Shown here: positions 33,666-43,943 of the stretch, one piece after another | How the letters are laid out: every line of letters starts with the position of its first letter | How positions within the stretch are numbered: position 1 is the stretch's first letter | Program-made: the position numbers and the translations under genes | Assembly (NCBI RefSeq): GCF_001905595.1 | Contig: NZ_LIXI01000005.1 | Span: forward strand, 434,001-498,000 | Length of the DNA: 64,000 nt | Direction: 5' to 3' | From: Streptomyces sp. CB00316 | GTDB taxonomy: Bacteria; Actinomycetota; Actinomycetes; Streptomycetales; Streptomycetaceae | The notes under the pieces: model-generated | The model's input: the letters and a program-made list of their open reading frames with translations, nothing else | Databases searched by the model: none | Told to the model about the DNA's origin: nothing

Positions 33666-34943
33666 ATGGCGGCAGGAGCACCCAGGGTCTTCGTCTCGCA
33701 CCTGTCCGGGGTGCCCGTGTTCGACCCGAACGGGGACCAGGTCGGCCGGGTCCGCGACCTGGTGGCGATGTTGCGGATCGGCGGACGGCCGCCGCGCATC
33801 CTGGGTCTGGTCGTCGAGGTGGTCAGCCGACGGCGGATCTTCCTGCCGATGACCCGGGTGACGGGCGTCGAGTCCGGCCAGGTCATCACGACCGGCGTGG
33901 TCAACATGCGGCGCTTCGAACAGCGGCCCACCGAACGGCTCGTCCTCGGCGAGTTCCTCGACCGGCGCGTGCAGCTGGTGGAGACCGACGAGGAGGTCAC
34001 CGTCCTGGACGTGGCGATCCAGCAGCTGCCCGCCCGCCGGGACTGGGAGATCGACAAGTACTTCGTCCGCAAGGGGCGCGGCGGGGCGCTGCGCCGCAAG
34101 GGCGAGACGTTGACGGTGGAGTGGTCGGCGGTCAGCGGCTTCTCGCTGGAGGAGCACGGGCAGGGCGCCGAGAATTTGGTCGCCACCTTCGAGCGGCTGC
34201 GCCCCGCCGATGTGGCCAACGCCCTGCACCACCTCTCCCCCAAGCGCCGGGTCGAGGTGGCCGCGGCGCTCGACGACGACCGGCTCGCCGACGTCCTGGA
34301 GGAGCTGCCCGAGGACGACCAGGTGGAGATCCTCGGCAAGCTCAAGGAGGAGCGGGCCGCCGACGTCCTGGAGGCGATGGACCCGGACGACGCGGCCGAC
34401 CTGCTCTCGGAGCTGCCCGAGGAGGACAAGGAGCGGCTGCTGACCCTGATGCGGCCGGACGACGCCGCCGATGTGCGCCGCCTCATGGCGTACGAGGAGC
34501 GGACGGCGGGTGGTCTGATGACGACCGAGCCGATCGTGCTGCGCCCGGACGCCACGGTGGCCGACGCGCTCGCCCGGGTCCGTCAGTCGGACCTGTCGCC
34601 TGCGCTCGCCGCACAGGTGTACGTGTGCCGCCCGCCCGACGAGACGCCGACCGGCAAGTACCTGGGCACCGTGCACTTCCAGCGGCTGCTGCGCGATCCG
34701 CCGTTCACGCTGGTCAGCTCCATCGTCGACAGCGACCTGGTGCCGCTGCCCCCGGACACCCCGCTGCCGACCGTGACCAGCTATCTGGCCGCGTACAACC
34801 TGGTCTCCGCACCCGTGGTGGACGAGAGCGGGTCCCTGCTGGGCGCGGTGACCGTGGACGACGTCCTGGACCACCTGCTGCCCGACGACTGGCGCGAGAC
34901 CGACTTCCACGGCGAGGGGGGCATCCGCCTTGGCCGAACGTGA
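33666..34943 (+). CDS. Soluble PRC-barrel/MgtE-N/CBS-domain protein
   Basis: A 425-residue cytosolic protein with three domains in order. A PRC-barrel-like N-terminus (VFVSHLSGVPVFDPNG) is followed by an MgtE N-terminal superhelix (LEELPEDDQVEILGKL, DAADLLSELPEEDKE) and a tandem CBS pair near residues 290-410 (GGLMTTEPIVLRPD, VDDVLDHLLPDDWRE). It lacks the MgtE membrane channel, so it is a sensor, not a transporter; the fold binds Mg2+ or adenine nucleotides. The ATG has GAAGGAGGCGGAGC ahead. It overlaps the DUF1003 start by 14 bases, so the two are coupled. corA nearby makes a magnesium link likely. Confidence 0.85.
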   Translation: MAAGAPRVFVSHLSGVPVFDPNGDQVGRVRDLVAMLRIGGRPPRILGLVVEVVSRRRIFLPMTRVTGVESGQVITTGVVNMRRFEQRPTERLVLGEFLDRRVQLVETDEEVTVLDVAIQQLPARRDWEIDKYFVRKGRGGALRRKGETLTVEWSAVSGFSLEEHGQGAENLVATFERLRPADVANALHHLSPKRRVEVAAALDDDRLADVLEELPEDDQVEILGKLKEERAADVLEAMDPDDAADLLSELPEEDKERLLTLMRPDDAADVRRLMAYEERTAGGLMTTEPIVLRPDATVADALARVRQSDLSPALAAQVYVCRPPDETPTGKYLGTVHFQRLLRDPPFTLVSSIVDSDLVPLPPDTPLPTVTSYLAAYNLVSAPVVDESGSLLGAVTVDDVLDHLLPDDWRETDFHGEGGIRLGRT

Positions 34944-35493
34944 GGAACGGACGAAGGCCGCCTCCACGGGCGCCTCGGGCCTGATGCGCCCGCCGCGTAC
35001 CCGGCTCGACCAGCCGAAGTCGCCGCGGCGGCGGCTGCTGCCGGAGTACGACCCGGAGGCGTTCGGCCGGTTCTCCGAGCGGATCGCCCGGTTCCTGGGG
35101 ACCGGACGGTTCATCGTCTGGATGACGCTGATCATCATCGTCTGGGTGCTGTGGAACATCTACGCGCCCAAGGATCTGCGCTGGGACGAGTACCCGTTCA
35201 TCTTCCTGACCCTGATGCTCTCGCTCCAGGCCTCGTACGCGGCCCCGCTGATCCTGCTGGCCCAGAACCGGCAGGACGACCGGGACCGGGTCACCCACGA
35301 GCAGGACCGCAAGCAGAACGAGCGCTCCATCGCCGACACCGAGTACCTCAGCCGGGAGATCGCGGCGCTGCGGATGGGCCTGGGCGAGGTCGCCACCCGG
35401 GACTGGATCCGCTCGGAACTGCAGGACGTGGTGAGGGACATGGAGGACCGCCGGATCCTCCTCACGTCCGAGAGTGACGAAGGCGACCGCTGA
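34930..35493 (+). CDS. DUF1003 membrane protein
   Basis: A 187-residue protein with two membrane helices (FIVWMTLIIIVWVLWNIYA and YPFIFLTLMLSLQASYAAPLILL), exactly the DUF1003 pattern, followed by a charged coiled-coil tail (QDRKQNERSIADTEYLSREI). It starts with TTG inside the last codons of the MgtE-like gene, a 14-base overlap with a GAGGGGGG site ahead, so translation is coupled. It is probably a membrane partner of that soluble sensor. Biochemical function is unknown. Confidence 0.85.
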   Translation: MAEREERTKAASTGASGLMRPPRTRLDQPKSPRRRLLPEYDPEAFGRFSERIARFLGTGRFIVWMTLIIIVWVLWNIYAPKDLRWDEYPFIFLTLMLSLQASYAAPLILLAQNRQDDRDRVTHEQDRKQNERSIADTEYLSREIAALRMGLGEVATRDWIRSELQDVVRDMEDRRILLTSESDEGDR

Positions 35494-35523
35494 CGGGCTA
35501 CCCGCCCGTAGGGCCCGGCGCCG

Positions 35524-35529
35524 TAACAT
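35524..35529 (+). promoter_or_regulatory. -10 element TAACAT, leaderless start of mrp
   Basis: TAACAT ends seven bases before ATG 35537, and no Shine-Dalgarno lies between. mrp therefore has its own promoter behind the DUF1003 gene. Confidence 0.5.
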
Positions 35530-35536
35530 CGTCGGT

Positions 35537-36670
35537 ATGGCTACGGAAGACGCGGTGCTTGAAGCACTGGCGACAGTGAACGACCCGGAGATCCACCGCC
35601 CGATCACCGAGCTGGGCATGGTGAAATCGGTCGAGATCGATCCTGACGGTGTAGTCGCTGTCACGGTGTATCTCACGGTCTCCGGCTGTCCTATGCGCGA
35701 GACGATCACCAGGAACGTGACGGAGGCGGTCTCCCGTGTGGAGGGTGTCTCCCGCGTGGAGGTCACCCTCGACGTCATGAGCGACGAGCAGCGCAAGGAG
35801 CTGGCGAGCTCGCTGCGCGGCGGCACCGCCGAGCGGGAGGTGCCCTTCGCCAAGCCCGGCTCGCTGACCCGCGTGTACGCGGTCGCCTCCGGCAAGGGCG
35901 GCGTCGGCAAGTCCTCGGTGACGGTGAACCTCGCGGCGGCGATGGCGGCCGACGGCCTGAAGGTGGGCGTCGTGGACGCGGACATCTACGGGCACAGCGT
36001 GCCCCGGATGCTCGGCGCGGACGGCAAGCCCACCCAGGTCGAGAACATGATCATGCCGCCGTCCGCGCACGGCGTGAAGGTCATCTCCATCGGCATGTTC
36101 ACCCCGGGCAACGCGCCCGTGGTGTGGCGCGGCCCGATGCTGCACCGGGCGCTCCAGCAGTTCCTCGCCGATGTGTACTGGGGCGACCTGGACGTCCTGC
36201 TCCTGGACCTGCCGCCGGGCACCGGTGACATCGCGATCTCCGTGGCGCAGCTCGTGCCGAACGCGGAAATCCTGGTCGTCACGACCCCGCAGCAGGCGGC
36301 GGCCGAGGTGGCCGAGCGGGCCGGTTCCATCGCCGTACAGACCCATCAGAAGATCGTCGGCGTCGTGGAGAACATGTCGGGCATGCCGTGTCCGCACTGC
36401 GACGAGATGGTCGACGTCTTCGGCTCGGGCGGCGGCGCCCGGGTCGCCGAGGGCCTGACCCGGACGGTCGGCGCCGAGGTGCCCGTGCTGGGCTCGATCC
36501 CGATCGACGTACGGCTGCGCGAGGGCGGCGACGAGGGCAAGCCGGTGGTCCTGTCGGACCCGGACTCCCCGGCCGGCAAGGCGCTGCGCTCGATCGCGGA
36601 GAAGCTGGGGGGCCGCCAGCGCGGCCTGTCGGGCATGTCGCTGGGGATCACCCCGCGCAACAAGTTCTGA
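35537..36670 (+). CDS. mrp: Mrp/NBP35 family P-loop ATPase, Fe-S cluster carrier
   Basis: A 377-residue Fe-S cluster scaffold/carrier. An N-terminal MIP18 (DUF59) domain (LATVNDPEIHRPITELGM, VSGCPMRETI) is fused to a deviant-Walker ATPase with GKGGVGKSSVTVNL, VDADIYGHS and LLLDLPPGTGD. The cluster-binding CxxC is in MPCPHCDE. ATP drives delivery of 4Fe-4S clusters to apo-proteins in the cytosol. It appears leaderless. A hairpin terminator follows. Its position near the sigma/htrA/tatB block parallels the mycobacterial arrangement, from memory. Confidence 0.93.
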   Translation: MATEDAVLEALATVNDPEIHRPITELGMVKSVEIDPDGVVAVTVYLTVSGCPMRETITRNVTEAVSRVEGVSRVEVTLDVMSDEQRKELASSLRGGTAEREVPFAKPGSLTRVYAVASGKGGVGKSSVTVNLAAAMAADGLKVGVVDADIYGHSVPRMLGADGKPTQVENMIMPPSAHGVKVISIGMFTPGNAPVVWRGPMLHRALQQFLADVYWGDLDVLLLDLPPGTGDIAISVAQLVPNAEILVVTTPQQAAAEVAERAGSIAVQTHQKIVGVVENMSGMPCPHCDEMVDVFGSGGGARVAEGLTRTVGAEVPVLGSIPIDVRLREGGDEGKPVVLSDPDSPAGKALRSIAEKLGGRQRGLSGMSLGITPRNKF

Positions 36671-36678
36671 CCCCTTCG

Positions 36679-36698
36679 TCCTCAAGCGCCGGACGGGC
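36679..36698 (+). repeat. Copy 1 of a dispersed 20-bp Streptomyces intergenic motif
   Basis: gtcctcaagcgccggacggg. A second copy with one change lies at 45981-46000. Both are just past the 3' end of a gene. Confidence 0.8.
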
Positions 36699-36717
36699 TG
36701 GTTCCGCCAGCCCGTCC
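36691..36717 (+). terminator. Terminator after mrp
   Basis: ggacgggctgg/ccagcccgtcc with a 5-base loop; the stem includes part of the dispersed repeat. Confidence 0.85.
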
Positions 36718-36730
36718 GCACGCCTCGGGC

Positions 36731-37396
36731 TCACTCGTACGTGGTGATGTCCTTGATCACCGCGAACCCCAGCCCGTACGCGCTCATCCCCCGCCCGTAC
36801 GCCCCGATGTGCACGCCCTCGTGCGCGGACCCGGCCAGCACCCAGCCGAACTCGGACTCCCGGTAGTGGAACTCCACCGGGACCCCGTCCACCGGCAGGG
36901 AGAGCGTCGACCAGGGCGCGGAGCCGAGGTCGTCGGCGAGGGTGAACGCCGTCTCGGTCTGCTGGTCGAGCCAGTCGTCGCGCAGGGTGTGGTCCATCAG
37001 CGGCGGCCACGTGTACGCCAGCAGGCCCGAGCCGGCCAGCCAGGCGGCCGAGGAGACCGTGGTGGCGTCCAGGACCCCTGTGCCGTCACCGCTGCGTCTG
37101 ACGGGGCTGGCGGCGACCGTGATGACGGCCGCGAACCGTTCCTTCTCGGCGGCGGAGCCGTCCGTCTTCACCGAGGGCTCGTCGCCGTGCCCGGTGGAGC
37201 CGTGCTGCACGGTGCCGTCCGCCGCCGTGCCGACCTGCATCAGCCAGCGCGGCCCTGTGAAGGCCTCGTCCAGCCCGTACCAGGGGAAAGAGGCCTCCAG
37301 GTAGCCGTCGACGGTACGCCGCCGGGCCGCCGGTACCTCCTGCGCCGTGACCGTGCCAGGGGCACCGTCCGTATCCACCCGACTCGTCGTCTCCAT
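36731..37396 (-). CDS. Conserved hypothetical protein
   Basis: A 221-residue soluble protein I cannot assign. Visible segments are GYLEASFPWYGLDEAFTGPR near the start, a Ser/Thr-rich centre, and a hydrophobic-aromatic C-terminal half with FHYRESEFGWVLAGSAHEG and SAYGLGFAVI. No signal peptide, membrane helix or catalytic motif is evident. ATG 37396 has GGAGG 10 bases ahead. It is convergent with mrp across a terminator and tandem with tatB upstream, about 127 bases away, so it may be read from its own promoter. Confidence 0.65.
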   Translation of the reverse strand: METTSRVDTDGAPGTVTAQEVPAARRRTVDGYLEASFPWYGLDEAFTGPRWLMQVGTAADGTVQHGSTGHGDEPSVKTDGSAAEKERFAAVITVAASPVRRSGDGTGVLDATTVSSAAWLAGSGLLAYTWPPLMDHTLRDDWLDQQTETAFTLADDLGSAPWSTLSLPVDGVPVEFHYRESEFGWVLAGSAHEGVHIGAYGRGMSAYGLGFAVIKDITTYE

Positions 37397-37522
37397 CTGA
37401 GCGGCCGCCTCCTCGATCAGTCCTGATCCGGAGCGGCCCGCCCCCCGCGGGCATGGGCGTCCTCGCAACCGGACAGATGGAGAATAGCCATACCGTCCGG
37501 ACGAGTCGGGATTGACCTGGCG

Positions 37523-38020
37523 TCAGGTGGCGTCCGCGTCGAAGGGCGGACGCTCGGGCTGCGCCTGCTGCGGGGTCTTCTTCAGCAGGTCAGGGGTGGT
37601 GTCGCCGGTCTTGGTGAGGCTGGGCGAGGTGGCGGTGCCCGATGCCCCCGCCGACCCGTTCGCCGCACTGTCGGCGGAATCGGGCGCCGGCGTGCGCCCG
37701 TTGACCGCGTCGGTGACGTCGGCGATCTCCTTGCGCAGATCGAAGCTCTCGCGGATCTCCTTCAGCCCCAGGTCGTCGTTGCCGTCCATCAGCTGCTTGC
37801 GGACGAACGTCTTGGGGTTGAGGTCCTCGAACTCGAAGTCCTTGAACTGCGGGCCGAGCTCCGTACGGATGTCTTCCTTGGCGCTGTCCGAGAACTCACG
37901 GATCTTGCGGATGGTGCGCGTGACGTCCTGGATGAGCTTGGGCAGCTTCTCGGGGCCGAAGACCAGCACGGCCAGCACCCCGAGCGTCAGCAGCTCCAGT
38001 GCGCCTATGTCATTGAACAC
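37523..38020 (-). CDS. tatB: Sec-independent (Tat) translocase subunit TatB
   Basis: A 165-residue TatB protein that recognises twin-arginine precursors with TatC. It has the single N-terminal helix with FNDIGALELLTLGVLAVLVFG, the Gly-Pro hinge (FGPEKLPKL) and an amphipathic helix, followed by a long acidic, disordered tail (tail length above TatA). The GTG start is at the minus-strand end of the htrA-side intergenic gap. It is 126 bases downstream of htrA in the same direction, completing an ECF sigma, anti-sigma, htrA, tatB block. Confidence 0.92.
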   Translation of the reverse strand: MFNDIGALELLTLGVLAVLVFGPEKLPKLIQDVTRTIRKIREFSDSAKEDIRTELGPQFKDFEFEDLNPKTFVRKQLMDGNDDLGLKEIRESFDLRKEIADVTDAVNGRTPAPDSADSAANGSAGASGTATSPSLTKTGDTTPDLLKKTPQQAQPERPPFDADAT

Positions 38021-38145
38021 CTAGCTGCTCCTCGTGTTCTCCGCCTGGTCCCGGCTTCTCCGCCCGTCCCGGCCAGGTGGGACGGGTGCCCGGACCCGTC
38101 AACGGTACCTGGCCGACCTGTCCGGGCGGTACCTTGCCGTGTCGC

Positions 38146-39741
<1,596 letters not shown>

Positions 39742-39885
39742 GATCTCCCCGCAACTGGCCTCTGCACGCCCCACAGAGGCGTCCCTCCCCGGATTCAACC
39801 AGGTTTGCGAATCCCCGCGCAGGGGTCCCGTCGTGGTTCGGCCAGGGCCCCGTCCGGGTCCGGCCGGGGATCGGCCTGCTTCCCG

Positions 39886-40953
39886 TCAGCGCCGGGGGGA
39901 GAGCGGGCTCGACAGGTCGTTGGTCGGCGCGGGCTGCCCCGGCCCCGAGGACACCGGCGGGGTGAGCGCCTTCGTCGTCGAGCCGCTGCCCAGCACGGCC
40001 GCGAGCAGCGGCGTGGAGCCACCGGCCGGACGTATCAGCGGCGGCACGGACACGTTCAGCACGGGAGACGTGAAGGGGTGTCCGCCCAGCGCCGAGGTGG
40101 AGAACAGCGGCGGGGCCGTCGTCTGCGGCCGCGGGGACAGAGGCGGCTTCACCGTGGGAGCGGCGGATGCCGGGGATGGGGTGAGCGTGGGCGAGGGCCG
40201 GTGCGCGCCGGTCAAGGACACATCGGCCGCCGACCGGTTGACGGCCAGGCGGTCACCGCCCACCGACTGGGCGCCGCCGCGGCGGCTGACCGCCGCTTCG
40301 GAGCCCCCGGCGCGGGTCGCCGCGTCGAGCGGCGTCACGCTGTTGCCACTGCCCTCGGCGCGCAGGAGCGGCTCCGGGCCGGAGTCCAGCGGCAGGGTGC
40401 CGCCGAGCGCGATGGCCGCCAGGGAGACGGCGCCGGCCGCGGCGAAGGCGAAGCGCCTGCCGCGCCACGGCGAGCGCTCGGCGTCCCGGGCCATCTCGTG
40501 GATGCGGAAGGCGGAGCGGGAGCCGCCGGGGAGGACCGCGGCGGAGCCGTGGGCCGCGGGGAAGTACCCGAAGTCGTCCAGCGGGGAGGGGGATGCGGCG
40601 GAGTCCCGGCGGGTGGAGCCGGACGACCCCGGCGGCGGGAAGAACTCGTCGGCGAACGGCCCACCGGAGCCGAACGGCCTCCCGGCACCGGTGTCGTCGC
40701 CGCCAGGACCCCCGGGAAGGCCCTGCAGGCGGGCCAGGAACCCCTCGGAGGGCGAGGGTGCGGCGGACATGGCGAAGGCGCTCTTGAGGCGGCGCTGGGC
40801 GTCGGCCTCGACCTTGCACCGGGCGCAGGTCGCCAGGTGGGCCAGCACCCGCTCGCGGGCGTCGTGATTCAGCTCGCCGTCGACCAGCGCGGCGAGCCGG
40901 TCCCCCAGATGCGCTTCGGCGGGGGTGGGACCGGTCGGACCTGTGCCGCTCAC
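39886..40953 (-). CDS. Membrane-spanning zinc-containing anti-sigma factor
   Basis: A 355-residue anti-sigma factor (zf-HC2/ZAS type). The N-terminal domain carries HLATCARC (His-x3-Cys-x2-Cys), which together with an upstream His binds zinc and holds the partner sigma factor. A single hydrophobic stretch (RFAFAAAGAVSLAAIALGG near residue 170) anchors it. A long Ser/Pro/Thr-rich extracellular tail follows. Its GTG overlaps the sigma-gene TGA by four bases (GTGA), so the pair is made in step. The cysteine pair suggests redox sensing; the likely release route is by proteolysis or phosphorylation, as for mycobacterial RseA (family knowledge). Confidence 0.9.
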   Translation of the reverse strand: MSGTGPTGPTPAEAHLGDRLAALVDGELNHDARERVLAHLATCARCKVEADAQRRLKSAFAMSAAPSPSEGFLARLQGLPGGPGGDDTGAGRPFGSGGPFADEFFPPPGSSGSTRRDSAASPSPLDDFGYFPAAHGSAAVLPGGSRSAFRIHEMARDAERSPWRGRRFAFAAAGAVSLAAIALGGTLPLDSGPEPLLRAEGSGNSVTPLDAATRAGGSEAAVSRRGGAQSVGGDRLAVNRSAADVSLTGAHRPSPTLTPSPASAAPTVKPPLSPRPQTTAPPLFSTSALGGHPFTSPVLNVSVPPLIRPAGGSTPLLAAVLGSGSTTKALTPPVSSGPGQPAPTNDLSSPLSPRR

Positions 40954-41708
40954 GCCGTTCCGCCCTCCCCTGCCAGGACCGCGTCCGCCAGGGAGCGCTG
41001 CTCGGCGCGGGCTTCGGGCGAACGGTGCTTGAGCGCCTTGCGCAGGTGCGAGCGGCCGCGGTGGATGCGGCTGCGCACGGTACCGAGCTTCACGCCCAGG
41101 GTGGCGGCGATCTCCTCGTAGCTGAGGCCCTCGATGTCGCAGAGGACGACGGCGGCGCGGAACTCGGGCGCGAGGGTGTCCAGCGCCTGCTGCACGTCGG
41201 CGTCGAAGTGGGTGTCGTTGAAGACCTGCTGCGGGGACGGCTCGCGGCTGGGCAGCCGCTCGGCCGCGTCGTCGCCGAGCGAGTCGAAGCGGATCCGCTG
41301 CTTGCGCCGGACCATGTCCAGGAAGAGATTGGTGGTGATGCGGTGCAGCCAGCCCTCGAACGTGCCGGGCGTGTACGTCGACAGCGAGCGGAAGACTCTG
41401 ACGAAGACCTCCTGCGTGAGGTCCTCGGCGTCGTGCTGGTTACCCGTCAGCCGGTAGGCAAGGCGGTACACGCGACCGCTGTGCGTGCTGACGATCTCTT
41501 CCCATGAGGGCGGGGTCCACGCCTGGTCCGCATCGGAGGCGAAGGTCGCGGTCGGTGCGGAGTTTTCGGAAGAACGGTCAGCAATGTTGGTCACGGATTT
41601 CGGCTCACCGGCCGACCTGAGAAGGCGCCGCAGCACCCCGCCCCGATCCACAGGCGCAGCCGCACCTCCCCTATCGGCTCTGGTGGTGTCCAGTGGAGCC
41701 CCTACCAT
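40950..41708 (-). CDS. ECF RNA-polymerase sigma factor (mycobacterial SigE-like)
   Basis: A 252-residue extracytoplasmic-function sigma factor. Region 2 is RVYRLAYRLTGNQHDAEDL followed by TQEVFVRVFRSL; region 4 is DIEGLSYEEIAATLGVKLGT then VRSRIHRGRSHLRKAL. The N-terminal 70 residues are a disordered extension. ATG 41708 has GAGG five bases ahead; GTG 41714 is an alternative. The 3' end overlaps its anti-sigma gene. The order sigma, anti-sigma, htrA, tatB with a divergent O-methyltransferase matches the Mycobacterium sigE locus from memory; the Streptomyces gene already called sigE is a different one, so no symbol is given. Confidence 0.92.
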   Translation of the reverse strand: MVGAPLDTTRADRGGAAAPVDRGGVLRRLLRSAGEPKSVTNIADRSSENSAPTATFASDADQAWTPPSWEEIVSTHSGRVYRLAYRLTGNQHDAEDLTQEVFVRVFRSLSTYTPGTFEGWLHRITTNLFLDMVRRKQRIRFDSLGDDAAERLPSREPSPQQVFNDTHFDADVQQALDTLAPEFRAAVVLCDIEGLSYEEIAATLGVKLGTVRSRIHRGRSHLRKALKHRSPEARAEQRSLADAVLAGEGGTA

Positions 41709-41886
41709 AGCCACCTCGCCCGTTAGCTCCGGATAAGCCTCTTTCCCTGCTGGGGCCGGGGTTCACCCGGGACTTCGCACACGCTCACCGGTCCGATCCG
41801 CGGGCCGGGGGGCTGCGCTTTCCCCACTCCTTGCACAACGCCCGGTCCCATCTGCGGGTTCCCGGGTCCAGCGGATACAGTCACCG

Positions 41887-42552
41887 TTGCGCCAACTACG
41901 GGGACAGGAGAGGGTCATTACCGCCAACCGGCAGACGAGCTGGGCGTTCGCCGACGCCTTTGTCGCCGAGGACGAAGCCCTGCACCGGGCCCGGGAACGG
42001 GCCCGTGAGCTGGGGCTCCGCTCGGTGTCACCGGGCACCGGCGCCGCGCTGCGCCTGCTGGCCGGCGCCGCGGATGCCAAAGCGGTGGCGGAAATCGGCA
42101 CGGGCACGGGCGTGTCCGGCATCTATCTGCTGCACGGGATGCGCCCCGACGGCGTGCTGACCACGGTGGACCCGGAGCCCGAGCGCCAGCAGTTCGCCCG
42201 CGAGGCGTTCCGCGAGGCGGGCTTCGCCCCCAACCGGTCCCGCTTCATCCCCGGCCGCGCGCTGGACGTGCTGCCCCGGCTCGCGGACGGCGGTTACGAC
42301 CTCGTCTTCTGCGACGGCGACCGGCTGGAGAGCCTCGACTGCCTCGCTGAATCGTTGCGCCTGCTGCGCCCCGGCGGGCTGGTCTGCTTCGAGGGCGTCT
42401 TCGCCGACGGCCGCACCGTCGACTCCGCCGCGCAGCCCGCCGAGGTGCTGCGGCTGCGGGAGCTGCTGCGTGCGGTGCGCGAGAGCCAGGAGCTGATGCC
42501 GACGCTGCTGCCGGTCGGCGACGGGCTCCTCTGCGCGGTCCGGCGCGGCTGA
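41887..42552 (+). CDS. O-methyltransferase (COG4122 class); start codon ambiguous
   Basis: A class I SAM-dependent O-methyltransferase, 211-221 residues. SAM motif I is VAEIGTGTGVSGIYLL, motif post-I VDPEPERQ, and the metal/acid motif is LVFCDGDRLE, as in caffeoyl-CoA/catechol methyltransferases. The coordinates use TTG 41887, which sits only five bases after a TACAGT -10 and lacks a ribosome site. The alternative is ATT 41917, with AGGAG six bases ahead, giving ITANRQTSWAF; see findings. It is divergent from the sigma gene, the position of an equivalent methyltransferase in mycobacteria (memory). Confidence 0.85.
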   Translation: MRQLRGQERVITANRQTSWAFADAFVAEDEALHRARERARELGLRSVSPGTGAALRLLAGAADAKAVAEIGTGTGVSGIYLLHGMRPDGVLTTVDPEPERQQFAREAFREAGFAPNRSRFIPGRALDVLPRLADGGYDLVFCDGDRLESLDCLAESLRLLRPGGLVCFEGVFADGRTVDSAAQPAEVLRLRELLRAVRESQELMPTLLPVGDGLLCAVRRG

Positions 42553-42582
42553 GACCGTACCCGCAGCGACGCCTGTGAACGC

Positions 42583-42620
42583 ACCACTGCCCGGTACGGA
42601 GATCCGTTCCGGGCAGTGGT
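42583..42620. terminator. Bidirectional hairpin between O-methyltransferase and DUF3117 genes
   Basis: accactgcccgg pairs with ccgggcagtggt, extended by acgga/tccgt inside with one mismatch, between convergent stops. Confidence 0.85.
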
Positions 42621-42641
42621 GAAGGTGATGGGCGTTCCGCG

Positions 42642-42809
42642 TCAGCCGACGACCTTCTTCAGCGCGTCGCCGAGGGCATCGGCCTCGTCCGGAGTCAGCT
42701 CGACAACAAGCCGACCGCCGCCTTCGAGCGGAACGCGCATGACGATGCCCCGCCCCTCCTTTGTCACCTCGAGCGGGCCGTCGCCCGTCCGCGGCTTCAT
42801 GGCCGCCAT
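42642..42809 (-). CDS. DUF3117 family small protein
   Basis: A 55-residue protein beginning MAAMKPRTGDGPLE, then GRGIVMRVPLEGGGRL and LTPDEADALGDALKKV. This is the DUF3117 family, nearly invariant in Actinobacteria; the mycobacterial member is Rv1211 in my memory. The ATG is preceded by GGAAGGGGAACGAGC. It is a tiny soluble beta/alpha protein of unknown role. It is easily missed by gene finders because of length, but conservation is very strong. It is read away from the enoyl-CoA hydratase gene. Confidence 0.9.
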   Translation of the reverse strand: MAAMKPRTGDGPLEVTKEGRGIVMRVPLEGGGRLVVELTPDEADALGDALKKVVG

Positions 42810-43126
42810 GCTCGTTCCCCTTCCTGAAACCAGCTCATCGCAACCGGCGGCCCCATGACAGGCGCTGCCTCACCGGCATCGAACACATTGCTTCTTCGCC
42901 ATTATCCCGCATCAGGGACCCCGATGACCAACATCGCTCTGCATCGCTTACGCAACGCGCTCCCCCAAAACCCCCCAATTCGGCGATCCGGCTGCGATAC
43001 TGCGCCGCCCCGGGCCGCCAGGTGAGAGCCAATTGTTAGACGCAGGTCACATCTACGCCCCGCGCCGCGTCGGCCATGCTTGCCTCCAGTGGCAACGATG
43101 CCCGAGCAGTGAGGGGATGGACAGCA
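42810..43126. other. Divergent intergenic region, no gene seen
   Basis: 317 bases between the DUF3117 start and the enoyl-CoA hydratase start. It has relatively AT-rich patches (for example around 42900 and 43030, ccaattgttagac) that probably hold the two divergent promoters. I found no reading frame with a ribosome site, no palindrome of note and no repeat. Confidence 0.6.
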
Positions 43127-43939
43127 ATGGCCGACGAGCAGGCGAACACCGTGCTGTACGACGTCAGCGAGGGTCTCGCGACGATCACGATCAACCGACC
43201 CGAGGCGATGAACGCCATGAACACCGCGGCGAAGGTCGCCCTCCGGGACTCCCTGCGGGCGGCGGCCGCGGACCCCGCCGTACGGGCGGTTCTGCTCACG
43301 GCCACCGGGCGCGCCTTCTGCGTCGGTCAGGACCTCAAGGAGCATGTCGCCACGCTGACGGCGACCCGCGCGTCGGGCAGCGGGAACGCGCTGAGCACGG
43401 TGCAGGAGCACTACAACCCGATCGTGCGGGCCATCACGGAGATGGCCAAGCCCGTCGTCGCCGGGGTGAACGGCGTCGCGGCAGGGGCCGGGTTCGGTTT
43501 CGCGCTGGCGGCCGACTACCGGGTGGTCGCCGAGACGGCCTCGTTCAACACCTCGTTCGCGGGCGTCGCCCTGACCGCCGACTCGGGCGTCTCCTGGACG
43601 CTGCCGCGGCTGATCGGGCCGAGCCGCGCCGCCGATCTGCTGTTCTTCCCGCGCTCGATCTCCGCCCAGGACGCCCTGGAGCTGGGCCTGGTCAACCGTG
43701 TGGTCCCGGCGGACGAGCTGGCCGAGGAGGCCGCGGCGGTGGCCCGGGCGCTGGCCGACGGTCCCACGGTGGCGTACGCCGCGCTGAAGGAGTCCATGGC
43801 GTACGGCGCCGGGCACACGCTCGCCGAGACGCTGGAGAAGGAGGACGAACTCCAGACCCGGGCGGGCGCGTCGCAGGACCACACCATCGCGGTGGAGGCG
43901 TTCCTGGCGAAGGAGAAGCCGGTCTACCTGGGGAAGTAG
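43127..43939 (+). CDS. Enoyl-CoA hydratase/isomerase family protein
   Basis: A 270-residue crotonase-fold enzyme acting on acyl-CoA. The CoA/oxyanion motifs are CVGQDLKEH and AGVNGVAAGAGFGFALAADY; the acidic residue is seen in FAGVALTADSGVSW, with Asp in place of the typical catalytic Glu. This pattern resembles PaaG/PaaB-type isomerases of phenylacetate degradation as much as classical hydratases; substrate uncertain. The ATG (MADEQANTV) has GAGGGG about 11 bases upstream. It is convergent with tag, with only four bases between the stops. Confidence 0.88.
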   Translation: MADEQANTVLYDVSEGLATITINRPEAMNAMNTAAKVALRDSLRAAAADPAVRAVLLTATGRAFCVGQDLKEHVATLTATRASGSGNALSTVQEHYNPIVRAITEMAKPVVAGVNGVAAGAGFGFALAADYRVVAETASFNTSFAGVALTADSGVSWTLPRLIGPSRAADLLFFPRSISAQDALELGLVNRVVPADELAEEAAAVARALADGPTVAYAALKESMAYGAGHTLAETLEKEDELQTRAGASQDHTIAVEAFLAKEKPVYLGK

Positions 43940-43943
43940 CCGC

